From NCBI RefSeq assembly GCF_047511655.1, contig NC_133399.1, positions 3,165,333 through 3,229,332 on the forward strand: a DNA stretch of 64,000 bases. Reading direction: 5' to 3'. The notes beneath the pieces were generated by a model. It saw only the letters and a program-made list of their open reading frames with translations. It was not told the DNA's origin and did not search any database. Source of the stretch: Castor canadensis (taxonomy: Eukaryota; Chordata; Mammalia; Rodentia; Castoridae). A program made the translations under genes and the position numbers. Position 1 is the first letter of the stretch. Each line of letters starts with the position of its first letter. Below are positions 46,940-59,432 of this stretch, in pieces.

Positions 46940-47900
46940 TGTAGAAATTGGTGTTTCTGTACATCAGGGACTATATACTTAGATGCTGAGTGTGGAATAT
47001 TCTCAGCAGACTTCTGGCTCCATTCCCATGTTAAAGAAATAGAGTTCTTTTGGAAAAGCCTGGTGTAGGTTCTGCTTAAATACAATGCATCCCCCTGAGG
47101 TCCAGAGAGGAGGCCTGTCTTCCCAGGGCTGTGCCTGGAATCACTTATTGGTCCTGAGACTCTACCAGATGGGGAATCACTTCTCCTGTCACAAAGATCT
47201 AAGATGTCAGGGCCCAGGTTCAATAGCCAATGAAAGTGCTGGAGGGAAAGAACTATATAGCCTAACCAATCAGAATCTGGTGGGAGCAGGGATCACTGTC
47301 TAATCCTTGAAAAATGATTTTCTGGTTTCCATCATTTTCTGAATCACTGAGACTTCTTCTGATACGGACTCTGTGGGACTCAATGTCAGTCCCCTGTTAT
47401 GTGTGTCCTCTGCTAATTTGGAAGGCTGTACCCCTATCACCATAGAAAGCAGAAGTAGTGTTTGTGACCAGTATCTGCAGTCTTAGGAGGACGAGGAAGT
47501 TGGACCTGCTGGAAGCTGTGGTAGGGACCTTGACCTCTCCAGCACAGCACTGGAGTCTGGGGCCTTAGTTGCCTGCAGTGTATTGTGGACCCCCATCTTC
47601 ACTGTAGGGTGTGGATCTGCAAAGATGAGCAGGTTCTTGTTATCCTGTCCTCTACCTCTGGGTGTCCTGATCTGTCCTGGAGCCAGCCCTGGGTTCTCTC
47701 CCCAGATGAGGTGATGATGGGAGGTAGTAGCTTCCCCAGCAGGAGCAGCTGTGGCCCTTGGTGTCCCCATTCCCTCAAACTCTCGGGTTAAACTGTAAAA
47801 ATGTGGAAGCTGGGTCTTGAATGAGCAACCAGATCTCGTACATGTGCTACTTATGGTTCTAGTAAATTCCTAAATTTGCAGGGAACTCAAACTTACTGGG
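46940..47900 (+). pseudogene. Q-e: Q block with two CCAAT boxes, no start codon
   Basis: CCAAT boxes are kept at 47227-47231 and 47266-47270, 39 bases apart, the same spacing as in P2 and close to Q-f. At the expected exon end the sequence reads 'gcagaagtagtgtttg', so both ATG and donor have been lost. The promoter half is therefore better preserved than the exon half. Confidence 0.45.
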
Positions 47901-48583
47901 GAAAGCTTCATGCCACTAGTCAACCATCTTCACATTTATTAATGACTCTTATGTCTTTAGGCCTTCCTTTCAATCTTGTGGTCTTGTTCCTTTTCTTTCT
48001 CTACTGGTATGCCTTGATTTTTTTCCTTTATCATTTGTGCCTGTATTAAAATGTGTTTTTTTGCAGTTATATGTGTTTATAAAATATGCATTTTTTCATA
48101 TAATTTTAGAAAATAAAAACTCAGCTATAATTGCAAACAAAGTCTCTATTCTCTTCTCCTTCTCACTCCACATTTACTACTATTCATGTTATACTTAAAA
48201 TTCTGAACTGAAGAAACTGTCTGATTCATAAGTTTTTCTTATAGAAACTGCCAAAATCTTTATCTATACCTGACCTTCTGAGATTTGAAATACTATTGAG
48301 ATATGGTCTGATTCCTGGAATATATGTATGCCAAAATGAACTCTTTCCAAAATCAGCCCCAAGGTACTGAGAGTTAAAACCTCAGAAACAGCAGGAACAC
48401 CCCTGCCTGTCAATGTGTGGGTCTTCTTTCCAATGCTCACCAGTTTCCCACTGTCAACACTCCTTCTTTAGCTGTTCTTGTCCTCTGTTCACAAATCCAA
48501 GACTGACTGCATCTTACAGTCATTGTCCTCAGCCTTGTACTCTCTATTGCATCTTATGCATGGTCATTACACCAACACTGATG

Positions 48584-48782
48584 ATTTTTTTGGTGGTACT
48601 GGGGTGTGGACTCAGATATTCATGCTTCCAAAGCTGGTGCTTTCTGCTTTAGCCACTCTTCCAGTCCATTTGCCTCAGGGGTCTCAGTCACTTACTTGCC
48701 TATTTTGGCTTCAAGCTGCAATGTTACTGATCTCAGCCTCCCAAGTAACAAGGATTATTGATGTGAGCCATCAGCACCCAGC
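48584..48782 (-). mobile_element. Composite SINE, reverse orientation, C only
   Basis: 'tttttttggtggtactgggg' through 'ctgatctcagcctcccaagt' and 'gatgtgagccatcagcaccc'. No counterpart is at the matching place in A or B. Confidence 0.8.
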
Positions 48783-48809
48783 CCCACAGTGATCATTTAA
48801 TGCAGGCAA

Positions 48810-49220
48810 AAGTCACAATTGTTGCAGAGTTTGGTTTCTGGTGTGCTGCAGTAACTACCTGGGACATTGTCTCAGGCAGTCAAAGCATGATAGTCACAGA
48901 CAACAGGGTAAGCAAAAGAGCAGAGTTTTTTTTTAAGGACAGAGGAAAAGAGTAGAAAAGCTCCTATATATATGGGAGGGGTCTCAGAAAGGCAGAGCTC
49001 ATGAAACTCACTGAGTAGTGGTTATTATTTTCTAGTTGATGGAAAACTGGTAGTATCTTTGTACTACTGGTCCATTTAGGGGATGTATGCCATCATTTGA
49101 CAATGTGTTTTATGGTGATACTGTGCTTCGCGTCTTTCCCTTCCCCATGGCCCCGAGGTCTGGCACATTGGCAGACATCATACAGAGAATGGCTTATATA
49201 CCAGTAATACTTTCATCTTA
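48810..49220 (-). mobile_element. Possible degraded LTR
   Basis: 'gcaaaagagcagagttt' followed by T-rich sequence resembles reversed LTR material and is absent from A and B. Neither terminus nor a target duplication could be fixed. Confidence 0.2.
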
Positions 49221-49457
49221 ATAAATTCTTATGAAAGACAGTGAAATGTTAAGTCTTCTTATCCCCACTGGTTGAATGGACCCCTGACCTTCATTATGGG
49301 TGTCATCAAATGATTCATCTAAGGCAATTTATAAGTGCTTTTGTATGCATCTGAAATTGTTATATTTTCCCAGTCCTACCCTTGGGGATAAATCCATTCA
49401 TTTTGTAGATAAATCCCAAACTATGTGTAACGTGTTTACCTTTTAAAGACTCATGTT

Positions 49458-49540
49458 TGTTTTGGTGATACTGGGATTTGAACTCAGGACCTCATCCTTG
49501 CTATGCAGATGCTCTAACACTTGAGCCACTCCTCTAGCCC
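49458..49540 (-). mobile_element. SINE, reversed tRNA-like body
   Basis: 'tggtgatactgggatttgaa' through 'acttgagccactcctctagc'. No counterpart in A or B. Confidence 0.8.
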
Positions 49541-50692
49541 ATCAAATGACTCTTTAATTATCCACTGGTTCAATAACTAAAGGTTCTCTTGTGTCCACCA
49601 ATATAAATTGTTCATTTGCTACTCTTTTCAAAGGCTGACATAATATTTTTGGCGAGACTCATGTCCTTTCCTTGTTTCTCTTCTCTCTAAGCTGTCATAA
49701 CATCTCTCATGGAGGGCATACAAAATATATTCTAAAGAGATCATCAATGTTTGTCATTATTGAGGTTCACAGCACAAGCCTGTGGAATCCATAACCCAGT
49801 GAGGATGTGTGGGTGTTCATGGTGTCCTCCATGAGAGATGGAGCTTCATTATCTGTCTGTATCTAGAAAATGGCTCCAAGCAGTGGTTCATAGCATTTCA
49901 TTATATAGGCAATAGTACCTCATAGAAACAGAGTTTGCATCATTCAATTAATGGTTTATTCCTTGACTGAAATCCTCATATAGTGTTAAGTAAGAAAACT
50001 AGTGAGGTTTTATTAACATGTAAGAATTGAACAAATTAATCTGTTTTAGTATAACAATTTCATACATGTATATAATTTAATTTGATCATATACCCTCTCC
50101 TACTACCTTCTTTTGTCATCCTTTTCCTGCTTAGTTCCCTCCTTTTCCCAAATAGTCACCATCTCATTCATATGTTTTAAAAAGAATCAGGTTATAACTG
50201 ATAAAAACTCATCCTATGTAGATTTATATACACATTTCATTACATATAGATCCATGAAATTAAAAACTTATTCTGATAATATATACATGGGAAGATAATA
50301 ATGTAAGTTTATATAGTGTAGTATAAAAGGAAAGTCATAGCAATAGACCTATAAAAATGGAGATATGTGTATAACCACAAAGTATGCATGCAAATAAAGG
50401 AGGCAAATGAATGTGTTTATTTGCAGTGTGTAAACAAAAGACATTTATGTGTACACTCATGTAAAAAAAACTTTGCAGGAAGTCCTTCACATGAGGCATC
50501 TGCTTAGCTCAAAAATCAGGTAGAAAAATACGCTAATTTAAAAAAAAAATCTTTCATACTCTGCCACATTCTGTTACTGCCACAAGAAAATATTCCAACA
50601 TAAGCAGTGTATTATTTTATGTCCTTTGCAGAACCTCTGATGTAAAAGATTTTTTGCCAGCATAAACTTGGCTTGGTATTTTTAAGTTCTCC

Positions 50693-50910
50693 ATTTTTTT
50701 TTTTGATGGAACTTGTAATTGAACTAGAAGGGCCTCATGCTTGTAAGTCTGGTGATCTTCCACTTGACCCACACCACAAGCCCTATTTTTTGTTTGGTGT
50801 TTTCTAGATGGAATCTCACCAACTATTTGCATGTGACTGGATTCGAATGTGTATCCTCTGATCTCCCTCCTGAGTAGCTCATCTTACAGTCATAGTCACC
50901 AGAGTCTGGC
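50693..50910 (-). mobile_element. Composite SINE, reverse orientation, diverged
   Basis: A T run, then 'gatggaacttgtaattgaac', and a reversed head containing 'gaatctcaccaactatttgc'. The right end 'catagtcaccagagtctggc' closes the element. Confidence 0.65.
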
Positions 50911-51322
50911 TAAATTCTGGCTTTAAAGGATGATGTGTCCTAAGAAGAGACTTATTTCTAAACCAATAGAATGGGGTGTAAATATAGGATAAGCGTGAGA
51001 GAAGAGCATATAACAAAAGAAGCTCATGAATATTCCACCTAAGTAAATAATAGAAAGGTCATACCAGGACCTCTAGAAAAAAAGAAATGGTGGCTACATA
51101 TGATGGGTCTGGGGGCTCTTCTTAGCCAGAAAGCTAAAAAGCAAGTGAGAAAAGATGACCCTACTGCTTCTCATGTTCAGATATTCAGGGGAAGAGGGAA
51201 GGTGATGACTAATACATTGGCAAAGAAGTCGACAGAAAGAAAATTGGTGTTGCAAATGACTTGTATGTTGATCTTCTCAAGTTTGTAATATTAGTTACCA
51301 GATGCTGGGAGAGAAGCAAGAA

Positions 51323-51686
51323 GTAGTTAACAACTATCCATGCCTGGCTCAATCCATAAAATGACAAAGCTAAGAGGTTAAGGTTGTGTTTGGCTGCTAG
51401 TGATGGAGTTCCCATATTTGATCAAATGGCTCTGTTAATTTTAGACATGGGGCCAGGCAACCTGTATGGTAGAGAGCATGTCATAGAGCAAAAACAATTC
51501 AGATCATGGTAGCAATCAAAAGAGAAAATAGTCTAGGCTGGGGTCCAATGAACTCTCCCTAGGGCATGTCTCCATAGATCTAAACACATCCCACCTCTCA
51601 AAGGTTCCAACACCTTCTAGTAATCCCAAGCAATGGACCACATCCCTCACACATTTATTTTGGAGGACGTTTGTGCAAACCAAACC
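51323..51686 (-). mobile_element. MaLR-like LTR, copy C
   Basis: 'ttggctgctagtgatggagt', 'acatggggccaggcaacctg' and 'ttctagtaatcccaagcaat' follow the A and B copies in order. The left terminus has drifted and is approximate. Confidence 0.5.
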
Positions 51687-52324
51687 AGGGAAGAAAGTAT
51701 GAAGAGTGGTTTTTCAGTAGCTACTAAGTTATTGTTACAATAAGGAATATCAAGCTCTGCACAGGCAGATTGGAGGTTCTGTTCTTGCTGAGGTTCTAAC
51801 TCTGTTTCTGGGTCTTAAGTTGGGAAGTATTGGTGTGACATACATAGAGTTCCTAGAGTTGAACTTAATTTGTGTTTTCTCAAAAAATATGTGATGTCAG
51901 GCTTAAAGAGAGACTCAGCAGTATCCCAAAGCCAGTGCTTATGAATTGACAGTGGTTTTTTTTGTCACAACCTTAAAGTGACTCCATATGTGAGTCCCTC
52001 TGTAGATTTTTAAAGTGTTGAAGGATGTAGGAGAAGACAGCAGGAATGTGAGAGCCCAGAGCAAATCCCTAGGTGTCCCTGTCTCAGCACCAGAGGTGGA
52101 TCAACGTGGGACTCGATTTGAGCATTCTATCTGGCTCTCAAGCTTGACCATGCTTTATCTTTTGAATATGGGTTTTCATTGTGACCTTGACTAATTGCCT
52201 GAGCTGGTTCAAAGCTGTTCATTTGTTGTTGTTTTTGTAAATCTTCACTTTTAAATCCATTGTACAGTGTTTCAATGAACCAGTTTCTCTTTATAGTTAA
52301 CAATTTTCTTCCCTTGTAAGCATA

Positions 52325-52368
52325 GTGTTTTCTGTGAGATCAGGCAGGGTGTTTTCTGTGAGATCAGG
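52325..52368. repeat. Perfect 20-base direct repeat, 24-base period
   Basis: 'gtgttttctgtgagatcagg' occurs at 52325-52344 and 52349-52368. It lies at the left edge of Q-f, where sister copies have only one unit. Confidence 0.9.
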
Positions 52369-53160
52369 GTCTGTCTCCTTGGACGTGGAATGTGGAATTC
52401 CCTGAGCAGACTTCTGCCACTATTTTCAAGTGGAAGAAGCAATATCCACCCTGAAAAGGCAGGAGCAAGATCTGGTTAACTACAATGAATCCCCAGGCTT
52501 AGCTGGATAGGGAGCAGAGAGGAGGTTTAGCCTGCTAAGGGCTATATCCGGAATCGGTATTTGGTCCTGACTTCTACCAGGAAGAGGATCCTTTCAACCC
52601 TTCATGGTACTGGATCACAAGCCAATGAGAAGTGCTGCAAGGAACAAACTATAGGAAGAGAACAATCAGAGGCCATCAGGTAGAGGCCCCACTGCTTAAC
52701 ACAGAAAATGTATTTCCTGGTGCCTCATTTTATGGATCACCCTGTGCTTCTGAGATCCATCTCTGTGACTCAGTTTCTCACTGTGCTATGCTTGTGCCAC
52801 TGGTGATGTGGGAGAACTGGGTCACCACAGAAGCAGGAAATGGTGAATTTCTGACCTGCATCACCAGACTGGGGAGTAACAGGGTGTTGACACCAAACTT
52901 GGCGATTGATGGAAATAGGCCTCCCCTTTACAGTCCTTAAGACTGTAGCCCTAAGTCATTGCTGGTGCTCCTTGTCACTTTTTCTTCTTTTTCTCCAGGG
53001 TTGAGACTAGTGGATGGGTGAAATCCTGGTATCATGTCTTCTACCTGCATGTGATGTGCACCAGGCCCAGAACACTCTCAGGGGGCTCTGCATTAGAGCT
53101 TATGCAGACTGCAGAGATTGCAGGAGGTCCTGGGTTTCTGTGCAGCATGATCTGTGGCTC
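52330..53160 (+). promoter_or_regulatory. Q-f: best preserved Q promoter and first exon
   Basis: A CCAAT box lies at 52622-52626 and an 'acaatcaga' box at 52662-52670. The exon ends in ATG at 52840-52842 followed by a GTGAAT donor. All motifs conserved across the Q family are present. CpG is low, so if it is a promoter it is not a CpG-island one. By layout it looks like a KRAB-ZNF-type exon 1, as P2 does. It may also be dead. Confidence 0.45.
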
Positions 53161-54830
53161 ACAGAGATGTGCAAAATGGTTCATCTGTTCTACAAATGAA
53201 ATGCAGAATGGATTTAAACCTGTCATAATTGGAGTGGTTTTATTCACATCTTCAGTAAAGGCAGTTAGATGACATGTTTGAGGAACATCAATCAATATAG
53301 CAAGTTCAGTGCAGACTAGGCTATATAGGGAGACCCTGTTTTGACAAACAACACCCATAATATTTATAAAAATATGTGAAAATTCTTCATATGGTTGAAA
53401 GCTGTATTAGAAATATGAGCAAGTTGTAAATTTGTACAGAATATTCCAGACAACACCACTAAGCTTAAAATATATTATCATTCATAAAAACTATGTATAT
53501 CTAATTTTTACTCCTCAGCATCAGCTTTGTGTTTATCATTCTGGTGCCTACATGTAAACCCTCCTGTAATGAAACCTGAGGCATGTGGACTGCTTAAGTA
53601 CACAGTTGGACACTGGCACCACCTTATTTCAAACAATAACAACTCAATAAAGAAAGTACATGGATTAATGTATCATAATTCTGTAAGTTATGTTTGAGTT
53701 TCTTGGTACTGTCTTTTTTTAAAATATGAAATCCTTCAGGAATTTGCATGTCATCCTTGTGCAGGGCCATATTAATCTTCTCTGAATATTTCCAATTTCA
53801 GTATGTGTGCTGCTTAAGCGAACACTATACTGACTGGCTTAATCAGATCCATTGATACGGTGTTTCTACTTTGATTTAGAACTGTGTTGGATTTATGAGT
53901 GAATTCAAATACATTTTTAATTTTCCACTTGTCTTTAATTTTACACAACATTTGAGTATTTGTCTAATATGTGATTCTCTACCAATGGCCCACATGGGAA
54001 GATATTTCCTCTGTCCCCTTCCTATCTCATCAGTTTCCCACCACATGGAGCTCTGCCCTTGATCTCACTTAAGCCCATTGCCCTGTAGCTAGACCAGCAA
54101 GCCAGGGCAGCACTCCCTGGATCAGCCACTGACCCTTGAAAGAAGTTCCCAGAGACAGGACAATGCAGTCTAACTCTTCAGGGCTAAAGTGCCAGATTCA
54201 GGAGCTTATCAAAATGGCCTCCCACCACTGCACCCTGGGAATACCTAGATGAAGAGAGATCTTTCCTAGTGCCAGCATGTTATGCAGAGAGTATGTGTCT
54301 TTAGACTCTGGTCTGAGAGCAGTGTTCATTGTGGTTCCTGAGTCTCCTGCTTCTTTCATTTCACCCCATCCCTGTGCTACACACTCAGGCTTTCTTTCTC
54401 TCCAAGTATGCACTATGTACATATTGTGATGTTCATATATTTCTATTTTCCATGAAATCACACTGCATGTTTTATAAGATTAAGTGTGCCCCCTGACCCT
54501 GCGCATTCCACAGACTTATGCTTTTTTTCTCTCCCTCTTTCCTGATCTGCAATTTTGTACTTTGTATCAGGTGCTGTCCACTTCTGAACCTCAGGGCCTT
54601 CCCATCATTGCCTGGTTAGAAAGTAAACAGCGCACCACCTTTCCGGTTCTATGCTTCAAAGGTACTAATATTTCACTGAAGTGCTAGTCCAGTCCACCAT
54701 CTTCACATTTATTAATGAGTTATGTAGATACTGATCCCTTTCTTCAATCTTACTGATGTGATCTGTGTATTATATATTATTGGTATGATATGGTTTCATT
54801 TGTTTTAGGTAGGAATATATCTTACATGAT
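53160..54830 (+). repeat. Duplicon D, U6-bearing fragment
   Basis: Collinear with 39150-40830 in B, including the segment missing from A, a B1-like SINE head (about 53550-53665) and the U6 pseudogene. Homology ends at about 54830 after 'tatggtttcatttgttt'. The 105-aa antisense frame (53041-53358) spans the Q-f/D join and cannot be a conserved gene. Confidence 0.7.
53720..53825 (-). pseudogene. U6 snRNA pseudogene, copy D
   Basis: Third paralogue of 14730 and 39736. Its 5' end ('taagcgaacac' on the plus strand) is the closest of the three to true U6. Its middle contains a two- to three-base change ('tctgaatatttccaa'). Confidence 0.85.
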
Positions 54831-56539
54831 CTTGGTTCTGAGTTGGGGAAAGGCATGTCATCTTGAAGGATGTACACTTGGCGGTTGGACAAAATATCCT
54901 ATATTATCACAATCACAAAAGTATGATTAGGAAAAATTTTACTACAAGGATACATAAAAATGAGAATAAAGGAATCATCATTATTAAGACACTTAACTAG
55001 GAAAACATTAAGATCAATCAAGGATAAAGATAATATCTGGACCTGGTGTCCCTTGCCTCCTACTTAAGGACTAGGGTGGTTGAAATAGGAGACTCATGAG
55101 TCTGAGGCTGACAAAGGCAATAGAATGTATTTGAAAAAAGGCTGGGATACATAGCAAGACTCTGCCCAAAAACTGAAAGAGGAATGCTTGTTTGTGAAGC
55201 TTGTGGTAGGAACATTCAGAGTTCAATTTCTAGAACAAATGGTTGGAGCATAATAGTATTTAAGAATTTGGTAACTAAATTTAGTCATGTTGGTTTCACA
55301 GACTGATATGCCATTGAGGGACTTGTTTTCTGTATAAATGTATAAGAAGAGGCAGAAAACCACACTCCAGTTACTCACGCCTGTAATCCTAGCTACTCAG
55401 CAGACAGAGATCATTAGAATTGTGGTTCAAAGCCAGCCAGGGCAAATAATTCATGAGACCCTAAAGGGGTGGTGGAGTGGGTCAAGGTCCTGAGTCAAAG
55501 TCCAAGTATCACAAAAATAAGTAAATAAGTAGAGGCAGACTACATCATGAAAATGTCAAAGTCATGAAGTGACCTCAAACCAGAATTGATGACTAGATGT
55601 GTAATATTTCAAATAGCATAGAAAAAACTATGAAGAATATTGAATCAATAATAGCAAGCAGTCAATGCACCCTGATGCCAGAAACATGATAAGCAAGAAA
55701 TGTTGTTAAAAATGCTGAGTGATGTTTAGAGGTCTTCTCATCATGGACAAGTATAAAGCAGGCACCTAGAAAGGATGTAATAAGAATGCCTTGCTTTATA
55801 TGTTTATGATTTCCTTCTATTAAATTGTGGCATGTAATTGAACTTCCAGGGATGAGGTAGACTGAGGGGTTAAGTAATTGAAGCTGTGGTGCATTAAGAG
55901 GATGAATGTCTGTAAGTGGTCAACACCCACCTAGTCCATGTGTGGGGACCACACCATCCTCATCTGTGGGTGGGTAGAAGACTCACAGAACCCTCCAAAT
56001 TAAAAAAAGATGGAAGATAGATAAAACTATGCCATAGCATAATCCTTTTTGTTCGTGGATATGTACTGGTCTTGACATATTGATTCTTACACTGCACCTT
56101 GCATCCCCTCATATATTTTTACTTAGTTGTTTATTAAGTTTAAGACAGGAGTGAGAGTGGAATATTACTAGATCAGTTATCAGTAGTGAGGCAAAAAGGG
56201 GCTTCTGCTAATGGTCAAGGGTTGGGTATACTACATGATATACTTGGTTTGGTGGGGCACTAGGTGTCATCATAGTGATAGTGAATTATTAAGAATATGA
56301 ACTAGAGCCTATGTATAGGTTTTAGTTCTACAGCATATTCAAGGAAGTCTATAGAGTTAGAATCTAACAATCAGCACAGCTATACTGCTGATCGATGTGG
56401 AATTTTATGTTGATCTGAAAAACAAGACCATGAGCTACTGGCCTCTGTGTTGATAGCAGTTCATTGAATGCATCATGCAATAGATGAAACAAAATACTAT
56501 TGGTTTCTATAACTATAGGTATTAGTAGTTTCAGGTATC
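54831..56539. other. Unique insert between duplicons D and the 56.5 kb copy
   Basis: No paralogue in the window. A plus-strand composite SINE lies at 55355-55530, and a diverged possible SINE at about 55040-55250. I see no gene in the rest. The sequence is AG-rich and its open frames are all short. Confidence 0.45.
55355..55530 (+). mobile_element. Composite SINE, plus strand
   Basis: 'ctcacgcctgtaatcctagc' gives a near-consensus head. The body is shortened ('ggtggtggagtgggtcaagg') and ends in an A-rich tail with TAAA units. Confidence 0.85.
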
Positions 56540-56734
56540 TTAGGGTAGAACAGGGGTTTCATTTAATCTAAAATTTCTGTAATCACTTCTTCGACTAAAA
56601 ATGAGAAGACCATAACTATGTTGATGCATAGTTGTGTTAAACTGCGTAAATGAGTGCATCATAGCACTAATAAACTTAGTGAGCCACATAAAATAATTCA
56701 GTAAATTAATATGAAAGAAAAAGACCTTTTTTCT

Positions 56735-56947
56735 GTATTTTCTTTTTCTTCGGGTGTGTGGGACTGATTTGAACACAGGGCTTCCCTTTCAAAGAAGGTG
56801 CTCTATCACTGGAGACATATCTCTAGCTTATTTTTCTCTAGTTATTTGGAGATAATTATTTGTACAGGATGTCCTCAAACCATGATCTTTCTGATCTCAG
56901 CCTACCACGTACCTAGGATGACAGGTGTGAGCCACCAGGATCCAACA
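56735..56947 (-). mobile_element. Composite SINE, reverse orientation, G copy of 29200
   Basis: 'gggactgatttgaacacagg' at the left and 'tgacaggtgtgagccaccag' at the right. Confidence 0.75.
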
Positions 56948-57134
56948 TTTTCTTCCTTCTGCATTGTGTTTTATAATGATTTTTAAAATTGGAAGTTGAA
57001 GTAACCATTGTTGGAAAGAGATCTTAGTTATCCATAAGCTGGCTTGAAGTAGGAAGAAACCAATAACAGTAATAAAGGTATCCTGTTCTTCTTTCAGGGT
57101 TATTTGAAAAATTGAATTCATGAAGTTTATTTAT

Positions 57135-57235
57135 TTTTTGCTTCATTTTGTTTAGTTAGGTTTTTTTGTAGTGCTAGGGAGGGAACCTAAGAGCTTGCTC
57201 ATGCTAGGCAATTGACCTACCACCAAGCCAGTCAT
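57135..57235 (-). mobile_element. SINE, reversed tRNA-like body, G copy of 29612
   Basis: 'agtgctagggagggaaccta' and 'catgctaggcaattgaccta' match F at the same place. Confidence 0.6.
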
Positions 57236-57339
57236 TTCTTTTCTCAAGGATTCATCTGTTTTCACCTTTCAGTATTTTTGGTTAAAGGTAAATATTTCAT
57301 GAAAACTCATCTCCAAAAATAACTCGAGCAAAAAGACTG

Positions 57340-57422
57340 GCATTGCTGCTTAAGCAATACAGAATTTGCTTTGCAAACAAAGACTTGAATTCAAAGCCTG
57401 GTCCCATCCAAAAAACAAAAAA
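57340..57422 (+). mobile_element. SINE, tRNA-like body, G copy of 29815
   Basis: 'cattgctgcttaagcaatac' through 'gaattcaaagcctggtccca' and an A-rich tail. Confidence 0.55.
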
Positions 57423-58259
57423 TTAGAAAAATGCAGAAAACAATGACTCAACATACCCATCAGCCAACTGTGTTAAATTTTTACAGAATTCATTAGTCAA
57501 TATCTGACAAATACATTTTTGTGAACATAATGAATACACCCCAACATTCACAACATTCTGTGCTATAACATGCACTTTATATAATGTAAATCTGTACAAT
57601 TCAACATTTTGTATTCCCTGAATAGGAGAGTTGCTCCTGTGAAGATGCATAGTACTTGAAATTGGGCAAGCGACAAGTAAATGTTGGAGGGTGTTCTCTC
57701 CTTTCTTAAGGTGTAACTGTGTTTATCAGGGACCATTGTCTGTATAGTGTTTTGATTTTGACATGCATACTCATTTTAGATTCACACTTCTCTGTGAACA
57801 TGTGAATAAAATCTATAGTTAGACTCACAGAAAGCCACATTTTGCTAGTCTCCTAGAGAAAGGGTTTTGTATTTGGCCATTTCTTTTGATAAGAACCTTA
57901 AAGTAACTGAATTGAGATGGTCTGTGTGAGGAATATAAGGTGTACAAGCCTAAAGTTTTGTCACTAGGCAATGGGCTCCCAGCATTATATCCTCAAGTTT
58001 CTCTGATCATCAATAGGAACTCATGACTTGCAGGGCTCCTTTTCAGTGCTTAGTGTGCTCTTCACACTTGGAACTGTGTTAAAACATGGGAATATGGATT
58101 TCCTCTGTGGCATTGTGCAGTGAAGTCTCTTCTCTGAGCTTGTTCAAAGGTTGCTTTTCATTGTTCCTTTGTATAATTTGTTTCCATGTATCTCTACCTT
58201 CTCTATACATTAAATAATGTAAATCTGTTGCTGGTGCATCTTCATTTTCATGGCTAAAA

Positions 58260-59400
58260 ACAGACAAAAAATAGTCTGAGATAGCATTGACCCTCTGCCT
58301 CATTCTAAATTCCTGATTTTGGACTCCACTTGAAGTATCCTTGCCTGACCTTCTCACCCCTTCTTCTCTGCTATCATAATGTATCTCTGTGTGACTGAAT
58401 ATATGGAATTCACTGAGAACACTTGCTGCATTTTCAGGAGGAATAAGCATGGAGAGCACAGATGTATGATACAAAGCAGGTGCCTACACTTGGGGGGCCA
58501 TGGCAATTTTTAGAAATTCAGAAGACTGAGCATTGGCTATTGGTGGGTACTATCATGTAGATCCCCACAGCCAGGAAAGGCATACTGACCCTGTCACTAG
58601 TGCCTGGGGTTCTTGCCCTGAATCATTAGCCAAACAGAGAGGCTGCTTTTACCCTGTGTGTACTAATACTGAGCACCAGGGTGAATGGTCCATGATGGAC
58701 AATGGGGCATTAGGCTATGTGCCATGTTGCACAGTGTCCATGAATAAGAGTCATCTTAGACACATCAGATTAGCAGAGGATTGATTTACATTGAGTGCAG
58801 GACCTTAGCAGTTGCCTGATTGCAACAGAAGCAAGAAATGGTGACAGCATATCCTGGCTCTGCCATAGGGCAAAGAGGGACACAGGAACCTTCTCAATGT
58901 ATGAATTGATCCCACTTTTGAGACCATTCATCCTTAAGCCTTCAGGGTGGGGCCAGGCAGGAAGTCTTGTACTCTCTGAATTTTCCTGTATTGTCCTTGT
59001 GAGGTGATTCATCCTAGCCTACAGTCCTCACTGGACACCTCCACACCAAACATGAGGCTTTCTGTCTCTGTGGTGATGGTAAGGTATTCATTAAACACTC
59101 TTAAGTTTGTTTATGAAGTTTGTGTGGGTAAGGTGCATTGCCATGCAGTGTATACTCTCTCCTTTCTCTACAATGAGTTTCTGGGTTTCCTATGAGACTT
59201 TCAGATTCAGAGTAAACAGGACTTAAATACAGAAACTGTCATCTGGGGCCCATTTCCTTGTATCCCCCAGATTGCCAGAACCACTGGAAATGGACATCCA
59301 CATCATACATAGTTGCTCTTGCAGTGGAGTGGGGACTTATTCCCCTCTCTTACATACCTGATGCTGTCCTCAGTCTGTTTCTTGTTTTATAATGAAATCA
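58260..59400 (+). pseudogene. P5: promoter and first-exon block
   Basis: Closest to P4. The CCAAT box has mutated to CCAAA (58630-58634), while a CCAAT at the second position survives as 'accaata' near 58663. The YY1-like 'gccatgttg' is kept, and the exon ends at ATG 58838-58840 with a GTGACA donor. It may be weakly functional or dead. Confidence 0.45.
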
Positions 59401-59432
59401 TGATTAACAGAGGACATGATTTTGGTTTATGT

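Larger units (their letters stand above)
47905..52330 (+). repeat. Duplicon C, older relative of A and B
   Basis: It aligns in patches with 15710-19289 and 40700-44580: the 'tcttcacatttattaatgac' start, the L1-like scrap near 50.06 kb, the MaLR LTR near 51.3 kb and the spacer before the Q block. Several SINEs here have no partner in A or B. Identity is visibly lower than between A and B. No gene was found in the rest (47.9-48.58, 48.79-49.45, 49.55-50.69, 50.92-51.32 kb). Confidence 0.6.

Noticed and set aside
58079-58474. 131-aa antisense frame
   Set aside because: It overlaps the P5 promoter block. In the P4 copy the same region splits into two shorter, shifted frames (30622-31004), so there is no coding conservation.
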